A stretch of DNA of 64,000 nucleotides from Janthinobacterium sp. Marseille (GCF_000013625.1 NC_009659.1:3534001-3598000); one strand, 5' to 3'; shown: positions 43,556-52,580, counted from the first letter of the stretch. A program made the numbers and translations. The notes: a model not told the origin generated them from the letters alone.

Positions 43556-44515
43556 GTGAGCCTAGTCAGCAATCAGGCTTACCTCGACGGTTATCTCGAT
43601 AACCTGATCAGCCAGCGACAACTGGCGCCGTTGACAACCGTCAGCTATCGTCGCGATTTGCTCGAATTGCTGGCATTCGCGACGGCCAGTGACAGCAAGG
43701 CCACACTGACCGGTGTCACGCATTTCCAGATCCGCAAATTCGCCGCGCAATTGCATGCACAAGGCTTGAATGCGCGTTCCATTGCGCGCAAATTATCGGC
43801 CTGGCGCGGCTTCTTCACCTGGCTCTCCGAGCAAAATGCGATCACCTCCAATCCGGTCGATGGCATCAAGGCACCGAAACGCAGCAAACCATTGCCAAAA
43901 GCATTGGCCGCAGACGATGCGGTACGCCTGGTAGCCGAACATGCGCCGGGCAAGAGCGCCGACTCCGCCATGCAACTGTGCAACCACGCGATGTTTGAAT
44001 TGCTGTACTCGAGCGGCTTGCGCGTCTCCGAACTGGTCGGACTGGATGTGCGCTATGCACAGGAAGCACGCTATACCTCGGCCGGCTGGATCGATTTCGA
44101 TGCACATGAAGTCATGGTGACCGGTAAAGGCAACAAGATGCGCACCGTGCCGATCGGACAGGCGGCGATGGATGCACTCAAGGCCTGGCTGGCGGTGCGC
44201 GACACCCTGGTGAAACTCGATCCGCATCCGCTCTTCCTCAGTGAACGAGGTACCCGCGTCTCCGCACGCGTGGTCCAGTTACGCCTGAAAGCACACGGAC
44301 AGGCAATAGGTTTGCCGACCGATGTCCATCCGCACGTGTTGCGCCATTCTTTCGCTTCACATGTATTGCAGTCGTCCGGTGACCTGCGCGCCGTCCAGGA
44401 AATGCTGGGGCACGCATCCATCGCGGCGACGCAAATTTATACCTCGCTCGACTTCCAGCGCCTGGCACAGGTCTACGATGCCGCCCATCCGCGTGCGAAG
44501 AAAAAACCTGCATAA
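43556..44515 (+). CDS. xerC: tyrosine recombinase XerC
   Basis: A 319-residue product from a GTG at 43556. The catalytic set is complete: Arg in YSSGLRVSELVGL, Lys in TGKGNKMRTVPIG, H-x-x-R in HPHVLRHSFASHVL, His in LGHASIAATQIYT with the Tyr in the same segment. XerC with XerD resolves chromosome dimers at dif. Its place after dapF-DUF484 confirms it as the housekeeping enzyme, unlike the island recombinases. Confidence 0.94.
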   Translation: MSLVSNQAYLDGYLDNLISQRQLAPLTTVSYRRDLLELLAFATASDSKATLTGVTHFQIRKFAAQLHAQGLNARSIARKLSAWRGFFTWLSEQNAITSNPVDGIKAPKRSKPLPKALAADDAVRLVAEHAPGKSADSAMQLCNHAMFELLYSSGLRVSELVGLDVRYAQEARYTSAGWIDFDAHEVMVTGKGNKMRTVPIGQAAMDALKAWLAVRDTLVKLDPHPLFLSERGTRVSARVVQLRLKAHGQAIGLPTDVHPHVLRHSFASHVLQSSGDLRAVQEMLGHASIAATQIYTSLDFQRLAQVYDAAHPRAKKKPA

Positions 44516-44557
44516 GCCTGCCAAGGCAACGATGATCCAAACCTGCCGCAAACACAC

Positions 44558-44576
44558 TTTGCAACTGAATTGCAAA
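44558..44576. promoter_or_regulatory. candidate Zur operator upstream of the Zur-like gene
   Basis: TTTGCAA-CTGAA-TTGCAAA, a perfect 7-bp inverted repeat with five bases between. It lies 45 bases before the start codon and eight bases before CATAAT (44584-44589), a likely -10 box, so bound repressor would block polymerase. The core TGCAA-N5-TTGCA recurs before the ABC ATPase gene at 47349. Confidence 0.5.
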
Positions 44577-44620
44577 TTTGCGGCATAATCCACCTACTAT
44601 CCAATCGAAGCTGCATCATC

Positions 44621-45145
44621 ATGAAAAAATCTTCCACCCCGGATTACCCGGCACTGGCTGAAAGCCAGTTGCGCGAAACTTCAGTACGCGCCACCGATGC
44701 CCGCATCAAGGTATTGGCAGCATTGCTGGGCGCACCCTATGCGCTGTCGCATCAGGATGTGCAGGACAAACTGGTCGAGATGGACCGGGTCACGCTATAT
44801 CGCGCGCTGGATTGCCTGACCGATGCCGGACTTGCGCACAAGATCGCCGGCGACGATCGCGTGTTCCGCTATAACGCGGGAGCCGAAAACAATGAACATG
44901 GCATGCACAGCACGGCACAGCAACATCAGCACGGCCACTTCAAATGTACACGCTGCGCCAAAGTCTTCTGCATCGACAATGTCGACGAACAATTGTTTGC
45001 CGCTGACAACAAAAAATCACCGACCGCGACCCTGCGCCAGCAATTGCAGAATGTATTGCAGGCCACGCTGGGCAAAGGTTTCCAAAGTCACGAAATCGAA
45101 CTCACCATCAAGGGATGGTGCGCCGATTGCGCTCACCAGGTTTAA
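44621..45145 (+). CDS. Fur-family regulator, Zur-like
   Basis: The ATG at 44621 gives 174 residues. The winged-helix part has ALSHQDVQDKLVEMDRVTLYRALDCL, recognition helix as in Fur/Zur. The C-terminal part has a His-rich loop (HSTAQQHQHGHF) followed by CTRC, and ends in CADC, giving two CxxC pairs for a structural zinc. Zur assignment rests on the next gene, a COG0523 GTPase only five bases away, and the rest of the metal-related block. Confidence 0.8.
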   Translation: MKKSSTPDYPALAESQLRETSVRATDARIKVLAALLGAPYALSHQDVQDKLVEMDRVTLYRALDCLTDAGLAHKIAGDDRVFRYNAGAENNEHGMHSTAQQHQHGHFKCTRCAKVFCIDNVDEQLFAADNKKSPTATLRQQLQNVLQATLGKGFQSHEIELTIKGWCADCAHQV

Positions 45146-45150
45146 TTCAC

Positions 45151-46206
45151 ATGGCACTCATACCTACCACCATCCTCACCGGCTTCCTCGGTGCCGGTAA
45201 AACCACCTTGCTCAACCGCATCCTGCAAGAACCACATGGTTTCAAAATCGCTGTTATCGAAAATGAATTCGGCCAGGAAAATATCGATAATGAAATCCTG
45301 GTGCAGGACGGCACCGAGCAGATAGTTGAAATGAATAATGGTTGCATCTGCTGCACGGTACGCGGCGACCTCATCATCGCCCTCACCTCATTGGCACAGA
45401 AACGCAATGCCGGCGAACTGCAATTCGACCATGTCGTGATTGAGACTACCGGCCTCGCCAATCCAGGTCCGGTGGCCCAAACTTTCTTCGTTGATGAAGA
45501 AGTCGCTTCCGAATACCTGGTCGACGCCATCATCACCGTGGTTGATGCGAAGCATGCGATGCACCAGCTCGACAGCTACGAAGAAGCGCAACGCCAGGTC
45601 GGTTTCGCCGACAAACTATTATTCTCCAAAACCGACCTGGTCAGCGCCGAAGAATTGAAAACACTGACCGAGCGCATCAAACGCATCAATCCGCGCGCAC
45701 CTGTCAGCACCACCGATTTCGGTCGGGTCGCGATTGCCGATGTACTCGACCTGCGCGGCTTCAACCTCAATGACAAGCTGGAAATCGACCCGGACTTCAT
45801 CGCGGCTGAAGAACATGCGCACGAGCATGGGCATGAGCATGAGCACGATCACAGCTGCGATGCACATTGCGAACACGATCATCATGATCACCATCATGGC
45901 CATCACAGCGACAATATTGCCGCCTTCGTCTTCAAAAGCGAGCGCCCCTTCAATACTGAAAAGCTGGATGAATTCCTTGGTAGCCTGGTGCAGGTATTCG
46001 GACCGCGCATGTTGCGCTATAAAGGCGTACTGTGGATGGATGGTGCGGATCGCAAAGTGGTATTCCAGGGCGTGCACCAGATCATGGGTACCGACATTGG
46101 TGCCAAATGGGCGGAAAACGAAGTACGCTCTAGCAAAATGGTCTTTATCGGGCAGAATCTGCCGAAAGAAACGTTTATTTTCGGATTGGAACAATGTTTG
46201 GTATAA
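45151..46206 (+). CDS. COG0523 (CobW/ZigA-type) metallochaperone GTPase
   Basis: A 351-residue product. Walker A GFLGAGKTTLLN, the metal-binding GCICCTVRGDL (CxCC), ETTGLANPGP, and SKTDLV for guanine. Between residues 225 and 255 lies a His/Asp/Glu linker (HAHEHGHEHEHDHS, then HDHHDHHHGHH), probably a zinc store. Such GTPases under Zur control deliver zinc to client enzymes during starvation. Operonic with the Zur-like gene. Confidence 0.88.
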   Translation: MALIPTTILTGFLGAGKTTLLNRILQEPHGFKIAVIENEFGQENIDNEILVQDGTEQIVEMNNGCICCTVRGDLIIALTSLAQKRNAGELQFDHVVIETTGLANPGPVAQTFFVDEEVASEYLVDAIITVVDAKHAMHQLDSYEEAQRQVGFADKLLFSKTDLVSAEELKTLTERIKRINPRAPVSTTDFGRVAIADVLDLRGFNLNDKLEIDPDFIAAEEHAHEHGHEHEHDHSCDAHCEHDHHDHHHGHHSDNIAAFVFKSERPFNTEKLDEFLGSLVQVFGPRMLRYKGVLWMDGADRKVVFQGVHQIMGTDIGAKWAENEVRSSKMVFIGQNLPKETFIFGLEQCLV

Positions 46207-46322
46207 ACTACCGTGGTTTTGAGCTCAGGGTATAAGTACCTGGGTGTTGCTAAAGGTGTGAGTCTCGCACGCAGGGCACGATAAGATCCGAGTGTGGGAA
46301 AGTTCATTGAGGACAAGGGACT

Positions 46323-47255
46323 ATGAACGCAACCGTCACAAAATCTGCAAAAAGCGCAAAAAAAATTGCCCCGAAGAAGGCCGTTGCGACTACTCGTGCA
46401 AAGCCTGCTAGCAAGGCACCCGCCAAAAAATCACCCGCGAAAACAGTCGCAGGCAAGGCCGTCAAGCCCGCCAGCAAAGCGGCCAAACCTGCAGCCAAAG
46501 CTGTGAAAAAGACGCCGGCCAAGAGTGCGGTAAAATCGCCAAAGGCCGCTGTTAAAACGAAAGCGCCGGCAGTAAAATCAAGCACAGTAAAAAGTGCAAA
46601 ACCATTGGCTAAACCGGCAGCAGCAAAGCCGGCCGCCAAAGCGAGCCCAGCAACAAAAGTTACGGCTACTGCAAACAAGGCAGCAGTCGTGACAGCAAAA
46701 CCGAATAAAGACGCATCTCGATCCACAACAGGCAGCAGCTCCAAAGCTGTCTCCAAGGTCGTAGATAAAATTGAAAAACCCGTAGTTTTGAAGGCAAGCG
46801 AAGTGGCAACCAAATCAAGCAAATCAACATCCGTCGCAAGCGACACCACATTGTTAACCGAAGCGCAAATCCTCAAGATGGGCGAAAAGGATTACATGAA
46901 TGACGCGCAACTCGCATTTTTCAAAAATCGTCTGCAGCAACTCGAAAAAGACTTGCTGAAAAACGCCGATGAAACCACCGAACATCTGCGCGAAACCGTA
47001 TTGGTACCCGATCCTGCCGATCGTGCCACGATTGAAGAAGAACACGCACTCGAATTGCGTACCCGCGACCGCGAACGCAAGCTGTTGAAAAAAGTCCAGC
47101 AATCCCTGCTGAGCATAGACTCCGGCGAATACGGCTGGTGCGAAGAAACCGGTGAACCGATCGGCGTCCCACGTTTGCTGGCTCGTCCTACCGCGACCCT
47201 GTCGCTGGAAGCGCAGCAACGTCGTGAACTGAAACAGAAACTGTACGGCGACTGA
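46323..47255 (+). CDS. DksA-like RNA polymerase-binding protein with long Lys/Ala/Pro N-terminal tail
   Basis: A 310-residue product, about twice the length of usual DksA. Residues 1-178 are low-complexity, H1/AlgP-like (KKAVATTRAKPASKAPAKK and similar). From about 179 a DksA module follows: coiled coil FFKNRLQQLEKDLLKNADET, tip DPADRATIEEEH, then a zinc-finger region reduced to one Cys (GWCEETGEPIGVPRLLARPT) where four are usual. It is thus probably zinc-independent, apt for its place after Zur and the GTPase. The tail likely binds DNA or RNA. Confidence 0.85.
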   Translation: MNATVTKSAKSAKKIAPKKAVATTRAKPASKAPAKKSPAKTVAGKAVKPASKAAKPAAKAVKKTPAKSAVKSPKAAVKTKAPAVKSSTVKSAKPLAKPAAAKPAAKASPATKVTATANKAAVVTAKPNKDASRSTTGSSSKAVSKVVDKIEKPVVLKASEVATKSSKSTSVASDTTLLTEAQILKMGEKDYMNDAQLAFFKNRLQQLEKDLLKNADETTEHLRETVLVPDPADRATIEEEHALELRTRDRERKLLKKVQQSLLSIDSGEYGWCEETGEPIGVPRLLARPTATLSLEAQQRRELKQKLYGD

Positions 47256-47297
47256 TTCCGGGCGGGATCCTCTGATCCTGCCAGCTATCTGCCAATT

Positions 47298-47335
47298 AAA
47301 GCGCGCGGCACCCTATCCGCGCGCTTTGTTTTTTT
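47298..47335 (+). terminator. terminator of the DksA-like gene
   Basis: AAAGCGCGCGG (47298-47308), short loop, CCGCGCGCTTT (47317-47327), then GTTTTTTT. It isolates the ABC operon downstream. Confidence 0.92.
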
Positions 47336-47340
47336 GTAGA

Positions 47341-47358
47341 ATGCAACCATGTTGCAAA
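47341..47358. promoter_or_regulatory. candidate Zur operator across the ABC ATPase start codon
   Basis: TGCAA (47342-47346), CCATG, TTGCA (47352-47356). Same spacing and arms as the site at 44558. It overlaps TAGAAT (47337-47342), a possible -10 box, and the ATG at 47349. No Shine-Dalgarno precedes that ATG, so a short-leader or leaderless transcript is likely. Confidence 0.45.
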
Positions 47359-48008
47359 TATCGAACCTGACGCATCGCTATCCCGGCGCTCACATTCCCC
47401 AGCTCAACGTCCCGGCTTTTTCGCTGGCGCGTGGTGAGCATGCGATCGTCATCGGGCCTTCGGGCAGCGGCAAATCGACTTTGCTGCATTTGATTGCCGC
47501 CATCCTGACGCCGCAAAGCGGCGACATTCGTGTGGCGGATACATCTATCGGGACACTAAACCCACGTGCTGCCGACCAATGGCGCGGCCGGCATATCGGT
47601 TTCCTGCCACAGAAACTGGCATTGATTCCCAGCCTGAATGCACGCGACAACATTCTGTTGGCGGCCTATGCCAGCGGCCAGACAAGTGATATCGCCCGCG
47701 CCGATGCCTTGCTCAGTGCCCTCGGCCTGGCTGACAAAGCCACAGCCAAACCACATCAACTCAGCCAGGGACAAAAGCAGCGCGTAGCATTGGCCCGCGC
47801 AATGTTCAATCGCCCGCAACTATTGCTGGCCGATGAACCTACCGCCAATCTGGACGATGCATCCTGCCGTAGCGCCATCACCTTATTGCTGGCGCAGGCC
47901 AATGAACTCGGTGCCTCACTGATACTCTCGACCCATGATGCACGCGTACTGGAAGCGCTACCGCAAGGCAAGGTATTGCGTCTGCAGGCAGCAGGAGCGG
48001 CAAGCTGA
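47349..48008 (+). CDS. ABC transporter ATPase, LolD/MacB type
   Basis: A 219-residue product. Walker A GPSGSGKST, Q-loop in GFLPQKLAL, signature LSQGQKQRVALARA, Walker B LLLADEPTANLD, His-switch LSTHDARV. The LolD-like group pairs with FtsX-type permeases, as the next gene shows; stop and start overlap (TGATG region, 48008). These exporter-type pumps act in envelope transport. Here the setting points to zinc or metal homeostasis. Confidence 0.9.
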   Translation: MLQISNLTHRYPGAHIPQLNVPAFSLARGEHAIVIGPSGSGKSTLLHLIAAILTPQSGDIRVADTSIGTLNPRAADQWRGRHIGFLPQKLALIPSLNARDNILLAAYASGQTSDIARADALLSALGLADKATAKPHQLSQGQKQRVALARAMFNRPQLLLADEPTANLDDASCRSAITLLLAQANELGASLILSTHDARVLEALPQGKVLRLQAAGAAS

Positions 48009-49222
48009 TGAGGCTCAATGCATTGACGCTGGCGCTGCAATCACTGCGCCACAAACCGCTTGCCACTACCCTCAACATCCTGTTGATGGCCGTCGGCATT
48101 GCGATGATGAGTTTCGTGTTGTCGGCCTCTACACAACTCGCCGACAATGCCTTGCGCGATGCGGAAGGCATTGACCTGGTCGTCGGTGCCAAGGGTTCGC
48201 CACTGCAATTGATACTGTCATCCATTTATCATGTGGATACGCCGACCGGCAATATCCCCTTGTCGGCGGAAGCGCTGCTAAAACAGAATCGCATGGTGAA
48301 AGCCGTCATGCCATTGGCGCTGGGCGATAGTTATCACGGCTTCCGCATCGTCGGTACTAACCCGGATTACATCTCGCACTATAAGGGCACGCTGGCACAG
48401 GGCAAGATGTTCGATGCACCGATGCAAGCCGTATTCGGTGCACAGGCGGCACAGCGTACCGGTGCCAAACCTGGCGCCAACTTCTTTGGCTCGCACGGGC
48501 TGGCCGGTGCCGGCGAAGTGCATGAAGATGCACCTTTCGAAGTTGTCGGCATCCTGCAGCCGACCGGCACCGTGCTGGACCGGCTGATCCTGACGCCGGT
48601 GGCCTCGGTATGGCAGGTGCACGACAAGACCCACGGACTGGACGCCAGCGATCCTCAAGAAAAGGAAGTCATGGATGAATCGCGTGAATTGACAGCCTTG
48701 CTGGTGCAATACGCGTCACCGTTGGCGGCTGTCACCATGCCACGCTTCATCAATAGTCAAAGCGAATTGCAGGCAGCGCAACCGGCACTGGAAGCGGCCA
48801 AACTGTTCCGCCTGCTGGGCGTCGGCATTGATGTCTTGCGCGGCATCGCCGCCATCGTCCTGCTGTCAGCCGCGCTCTCGATGTTTGTCGCACTGTATAA
48901 CGCACTGGAAGAACGCAAAACCGATCTTGCGATCCTGCGCACACTGGGAGCCACACCGGCTAAATTATTCACACTACTATTGGTCGAAGGCGTATTGCTG
49001 GCGCTGATAGGTGCTGCGCTCGGTTGGGCCCTTGGTCATCTGGCGGTGGAAGTATTGGGCCGCATCCTGAGCGCAGATCAAAACCTGTCGCTGTCCGGTT
49101 TGATTTTCAGTGCCGATGAAGCGTGGCTATTGCCGATCGCATTGGGAACAGGCTTGCTCGCCGCCGTGCTGCCGGCCTGGCGCGCCTATCGCACTGATAT
49201 AGCCAGCACGCTGTCACACTAA
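48008..49222 (+). CDS. ABC transporter permease, FtsX/MacB type
   Basis: A 404-residue product with four membrane segments: one near residues 20-40, then a large periplasmic domain to about 270, then three (GIDVLRGIAAIVLLSAALSM and two more). FtsX-family motif LAILRTLGATPAKLFTLLLV lies in the cytoplasmic loop. It is coupled to the ATPase gene. Vibrio Zrg-type zinc uptake loci combine such a pair with a DUF3299 protein, from memory; the same combination occurs here. Confidence 0.88.
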   Translation: MRLNALTLALQSLRHKPLATTLNILLMAVGIAMMSFVLSASTQLADNALRDAEGIDLVVGAKGSPLQLILSSIYHVDTPTGNIPLSAEALLKQNRMVKAVMPLALGDSYHGFRIVGTNPDYISHYKGTLAQGKMFDAPMQAVFGAQAAQRTGAKPGANFFGSHGLAGAGEVHEDAPFEVVGILQPTGTVLDRLILTPVASVWQVHDKTHGLDASDPQEKEVMDESRELTALLVQYASPLAAVTMPRFINSQSELQAAQPALEAAKLFRLLGVGIDVLRGIAAIVLLSAALSMFVALYNALEERKTDLAILRTLGATPAKLFTLLLVEGVLLALIGAALGWALGHLAVEVLGRILSADQNLSLSGLIFSADEAWLLPIALGTGLLAAVLPAWRAYRTDIASTLSH

Positions 49223-49239
49223 ATTACGTTGAGGCTGAT

Positions 49240-49479
49240 ATGAAATACCTACTGATCACTTGTGCCGCCTTCCTCGCGTTTTCTGCACACGCGAAGGAAA
49301 GCGAAAGTGAACATAAGAAAGAAACCATTGCACAACACCAGGCGATTGCGGCCGCACACTATGCTGCCGCACGATGCCTGGGCAAAGGCAAGGATGAAAA
49401 GACCTGTCACGCCGAATTGGCTAACGCCTGTAAAGGCTTGGCGCTGGGCAAGTTGTGCGGGATGCGGCATGTGCATTAA
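49240..49479 (+). CDS. small exported protein with His and Cys residues
   Basis: A 79-residue precursor: signal peptide MKYLLITCAAFLAFSAHA, then a charged segment (KESESEHKKET) and four Cys in the last half (RCLGKGKDEKTCHAELANAC and CGMRHVH). His and Cys content would suit metal binding. It lies 18 bases after the permease gene in the same operon. No family recognised. Confidence 0.65.
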   Translation: MKYLLITCAAFLAFSAHAKESESEHKKETIAQHQAIAAAHYAAARCLGKGKDEKTCHAELANACKGLALGKLCGMRHVH

Positions 49480-49548
49480 GCTGTCAGGCGACACTGCAGG
49501 CCCGGTACAATGACCGAACACACCTTACGTTTAATTGACGGAATGATC

Positions 49549-50067
49549 ATGCGCAATGCTTCCCGTATCTTGTTGCTCGCCTTGCTGACACCGGCGCTGG
49601 CCTTGGCCGCAGGCGCAGCTTCCGCTCCTGCGCAAGGACAACAACATGTCGCGCCACCCGGCGTCGGCAACACGCCCGGACAAATGCCGGTGCTGTACGA
49701 CATCCAGGGCGTCACTTCGTGGAGCACGCTGGCCAAGGTCAAGCAGGTCAAAGTAAAGAATCGCATCCTGCCCGAATTCAGCAAGGATATTGCGGCGCTG
49801 AACAATCAGGAAATCAAGGTACAGGGCTTCATGATGCCGCTGGAGCCGGGCGAAAAGCAAAAGCATTTCCTGATTTCGCTGGTACCGCAAAGCTGCAGTT
49901 TTTGCCTGCCGGCCGGACCGGAAGGTGTCGTTGAAGTGAAATCGAAAACACCGGTCAAGTACACATTGGAACCCATCATTGTTTCCGGCAAGATGGAAGT
50001 TATGAAAGACGATCCCATGGGCTTGTACTACCGGATGAATAACGCAACACTGGCATCGAATAAATAA
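49549..50067 (+). CDS. exported DUF3299 protein
   Basis: I take the ATG at 49549 (ACGGA upstream) over the in-frame ATG at 49510; this gives 172 residues with signal peptide ending ALA. The conserved core is VQGFMMPLEPGEKQKHFLIS, then LVPQSCSFCLPAGPEGVVEV, whose Cys-x-x-Cys-x-P-A resembles DUF3299. Such proteins occur beside zinc-repressed ABC genes. Likely a periplasmic helper of the pump. Confidence 0.8.
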   Translation: MRNASRILLLALLTPALALAAGAASAPAQGQQHVAPPGVGNTPGQMPVLYDIQGVTSWSTLAKVKQVKVKNRILPEFSKDIAALNNQEIKVQGFMMPLEPGEKQKHFLISLVPQSCSFCLPAGPEGVVEVKSKTPVKYTLEPIIVSGKMEVMKDDPMGLYYRMNNATLASNK

Positions 50068-50076
50068 AATACTTTC

Positions 50077-50448
50077 GTGAAATCCGTCTTCCCCTCATCT
50101 GCCGCAACGACCCGCCGCCTGTGCTTCGCCGCACTGCTGGTGGCGCTCGTGCTGTTTGCGCAGTGGATGGGCTTGCGGCACCGGATAGAACACGTGGACT
50201 GGGGCAGCGTCCAGCATCATCAAATGGAAGAGCACGGCACCGCGGTAGCGGAGCTGGAATATGCCGGCGATAAATCGCACTCCTGTATCCTGTTCGATGG
50301 CATGGCGCTGGCCGATGGCGCACCCCTGCTTCCTTTCTCCCCTGTACTGCAAACCAGCGTACGCGTACTCGCACTGTGGGCAGCCTACATCTCGTGGGAC
50401 GCACCACTCCTCTGCCACTTCTCTTCCCGCGCGCCACCAGCGGCGTAA
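50077..50448 (+). CDS. small DUF2946-like membrane or secreted protein
   Basis: A 123-residue product from a GTG at 50077, nine bases after the DUF3299 stop. One hydrophobic N-terminal segment (LCFAALLVALVLFAQWMGL), His-rich middle (RHRIEHVDWGSVQHHQMEEH) and the D-K-S-H-S-C-x-x-x-D motif seen in DUF2946-type proteins found near metal-related TonB receptors. No enzymatic motif. Part of the operon leading to the receptor gene. Confidence 0.6.
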   Translation: MKSVFPSSAATTRRLCFAALLVALVLFAQWMGLRHRIEHVDWGSVQHHQMEEHGTAVAELEYAGDKSHSCILFDGMALADGAPLLPFSPVLQTSVRVLALWAAYISWDAPLLCHFSSRAPPAA

Positions 50449-50465
50449 ACGACTTCATCTCCTGC

Positions 50466-50491
50466 TGCAATCAGACCCAGTCTGACTTGCA
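50466..50491. promoter_or_regulatory. 26-base dyad upstream of the TonB-dependent receptor gene
   Basis: TGCAA-TCAGAC-CCA-GTCTGA-C-TTGCA. Inner arms are exact; the outer TGCAA and TTGCA equal the half-sites of the candidate Zur operators but 16 bases apart instead of five. It lies 30 bases before the start at 50522. Operator or mRNA hairpin; undecided. Confidence 0.35.
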
Positions 50492-50521
50492 CTCGCATTC
50501 ATTCGTTTTCAAGGAAGTATC

Positions 50522-52543
50522 ATGATCGCCCAACGTACCCTGTTGGCCAGCGCCGTCCTGTCCGCGCTCGCCTCGCTATCCAACTCCGCGCTTGCACAAG
50601 AGCAGGAGAAAACCTTACCCGCAGTCGTCGTCACTGCCTCCCCTTTCAGCAATGATGAAAGTGCACAAATCATGGCGCCGGCCAAAGTGCTGTACGGTGA
50701 TGAACTGCGCGAAAAACTCGGCAATTCTTTAGGCGACACGCTGTCGCAAGAACTCGGTGTCTCGGCGTCCGCTTTCGGTGCCGGCGCTTCGCGCCCGATT
50801 ATCCGCGGCATGGAAGGCCCGCGCGTCAAGATCCTGCAAAACGGCATGTCCGTAATGGATGCATCCAGCCTGTCGAATGACCACGCGGTCGTCGGCGAAT
50901 CGGCTACCGCGCGCCAGATTGAAATCCTGCGTGGCCCTTCCGCCTTGTTATACGGCTCAGGTGCAATTGGCGGCGTGGTGAATATCGTCAATGACCGCAT
51001 CCCGACCATACTCAATAGCAAGCCGACCGGTGAAGCAGAAACCCGCTTTGGCAGCGCCGATAAAATGAAAAATGCCTCCTTCTCGGTCGATGGTGCGGCC
51101 GGTGCTATCGGCTTGCACGTCGATGGCAATGTACGCGATGCGGATGACTACAAAATCCCCGGTTACGCCAATCCAAACGATCCGAGCCAGGGCTCTGGCC
51201 GCCTGCCCAACTCCTATGCACGCGCCAACAGCGTGGGCTTCGGTGCGTCTTACATCCAGAGCTGGGGTTATATCGGCGCGTCGGTCGGCGTCGATGACAA
51301 CCGTTACGGCATTCCGACTGCAGAGAAGTCATTCATTACCCTGGACCAGACTCGCTACGATATTGGCGGCCTGATCAAGAACCCGTTCGAAAATTTTGAA
51401 TCCTTCCGCTTCAAGATCGGCCACACCGATTACAAGCACACCGAAAATCTGGAAGACGGCACACCGGCGACCGAATTCAAAAACAAGGCGAGCGAAACAC
51501 GCTGGGAACTGACGCATAAACCACTGGCAGGCTGGCGCGGCACCTTTGGCTTGCAAACCGAAAACTCGGAATTCTCGGCCCTGCCAGTGGATGACGATCA
51601 CGGACACAGCCACGCTACCGTACCGGTCACCAAGAGCCAGTCGGTCGCAGGCTTCCTGGTGGAAGAGCGTGATTTCGGTCCTTTCCGCGCCAGTGCCGGG
51701 GCCCGTATTGAATCCGTCAAACGACGTCCGGATACAGCTTCCGGCCTGGTTCAGCGTGACTTCAACCTCGGCTCCTATTCGCTGGGCGGCTTGTGGACCT
51801 TTACCCAAGGTTATGGTCTGGGCCTGACGGCTTCGGTGGCGCAACGCGCACCGGCCATTGAAGAGCTGTATTCAAACGGTCCGCATGAATCGACCGCAAC
51901 CTACGACATCGGCGATGCTAACCTACGCAAGGAAACCTCGCGCAATATCGAACTGAGCCTGCAAAAGACCGAAGGCCTGATGCGCTGGAAAGCCAATGTG
52001 TACCAGAATCGCGTCAAGAATTATGTCTATGGCCGCACCGACGGCACCATGGTCGATGACCACGGCGATGCCGACCCTAGCGGTGAATTCCTGCAGCGTT
52101 TCTGGTCGCAAAACGACGCCACCATCCGCGGCATCGAAGCCGAGCTCAGTTACAACCTGCGTGGCAACGGCTTCTCCTGGCGCGGCTTTGCCGATACCTC
52201 GCGCGGCACATTGAGCGGCGCCGGCAACCTGCCCTTGCAACCGACCACCCGCGTCGGTGCGGAAATCGGCTATCGCGAAGGCAACTGGCGTTCCGGCCTG
52301 AAGGTCTTGCATGCGGAGAAACAGGATCGCCTGGCGAGTTTTGAGACCTATGCAGCACCGTCCTATACCCAGGTCGATGCCAATCTGTCCTACACCCAAA
52401 ACTACAACTCGACGCCTGTCACCTGGTTCGCCATCGCCAAAAACCTGCTGAATGAAGATATCCGCCTGTCGACCTCGGTGCTGCGCGAGGTGGCTCCACT
52501 GTCCGGCAGGAACCTGATCATTGGTGTACGTACTAGTTTTTAA
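50522..52543 (+). CDS. TonB-dependent outer-membrane receptor, ZnuD-like
   Basis: A 673-residue precursor: signal peptide ending ALA, TonB-box-like TLPAVVVTASPF, plug domain with RGMEGPRVKILQNGMSVMDA and GPSALLYGSGAIGGVVNIV, then a 22-strand barrel ending in VRTSF with terminal Phe. A His/Asp loop, DDDHGHSHATV, near residue 360, is typical of ZnuD zinc receptors. Copper or heme are alternatives. Last gene of the putative zinc locus. Confidence 0.85.
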   Translation: MIAQRTLLASAVLSALASLSNSALAQEQEKTLPAVVVTASPFSNDESAQIMAPAKVLYGDELREKLGNSLGDTLSQELGVSASAFGAGASRPIIRGMEGPRVKILQNGMSVMDASSLSNDHAVVGESATARQIEILRGPSALLYGSGAIGGVVNIVNDRIPTILNSKPTGEAETRFGSADKMKNASFSVDGAAGAIGLHVDGNVRDADDYKIPGYANPNDPSQGSGRLPNSYARANSVGFGASYIQSWGYIGASVGVDDNRYGIPTAEKSFITLDQTRYDIGGLIKNPFENFESFRFKIGHTDYKHTENLEDGTPATEFKNKASETRWELTHKPLAGWRGTFGLQTENSEFSALPVDDDHGHSHATVPVTKSQSVAGFLVEERDFGPFRASAGARIESVKRRPDTASGLVQRDFNLGSYSLGGLWTFTQGYGLGLTASVAQRAPAIEELYSNGPHESTATYDIGDANLRKETSRNIELSLQKTEGLMRWKANVYQNRVKNYVYGRTDGTMVDDHGDADPSGEFLQRFWSQNDATIRGIEAELSYNLRGNGFSWRGFADTSRGTLSGAGNLPLQPTTRVGAEIGYREGNWRSGLKVLHAEKQDRLASFETYAAPSYTQVDANLSYTQNYNSTPVTWFAIAKNLLNEDIRLSTSVLREVAPLSGRNLIIGVRTSF

Positions 52544-52580
52544 GCCGCAGATGTATCGCTGAAGCCGGATTTTTGGCTAC

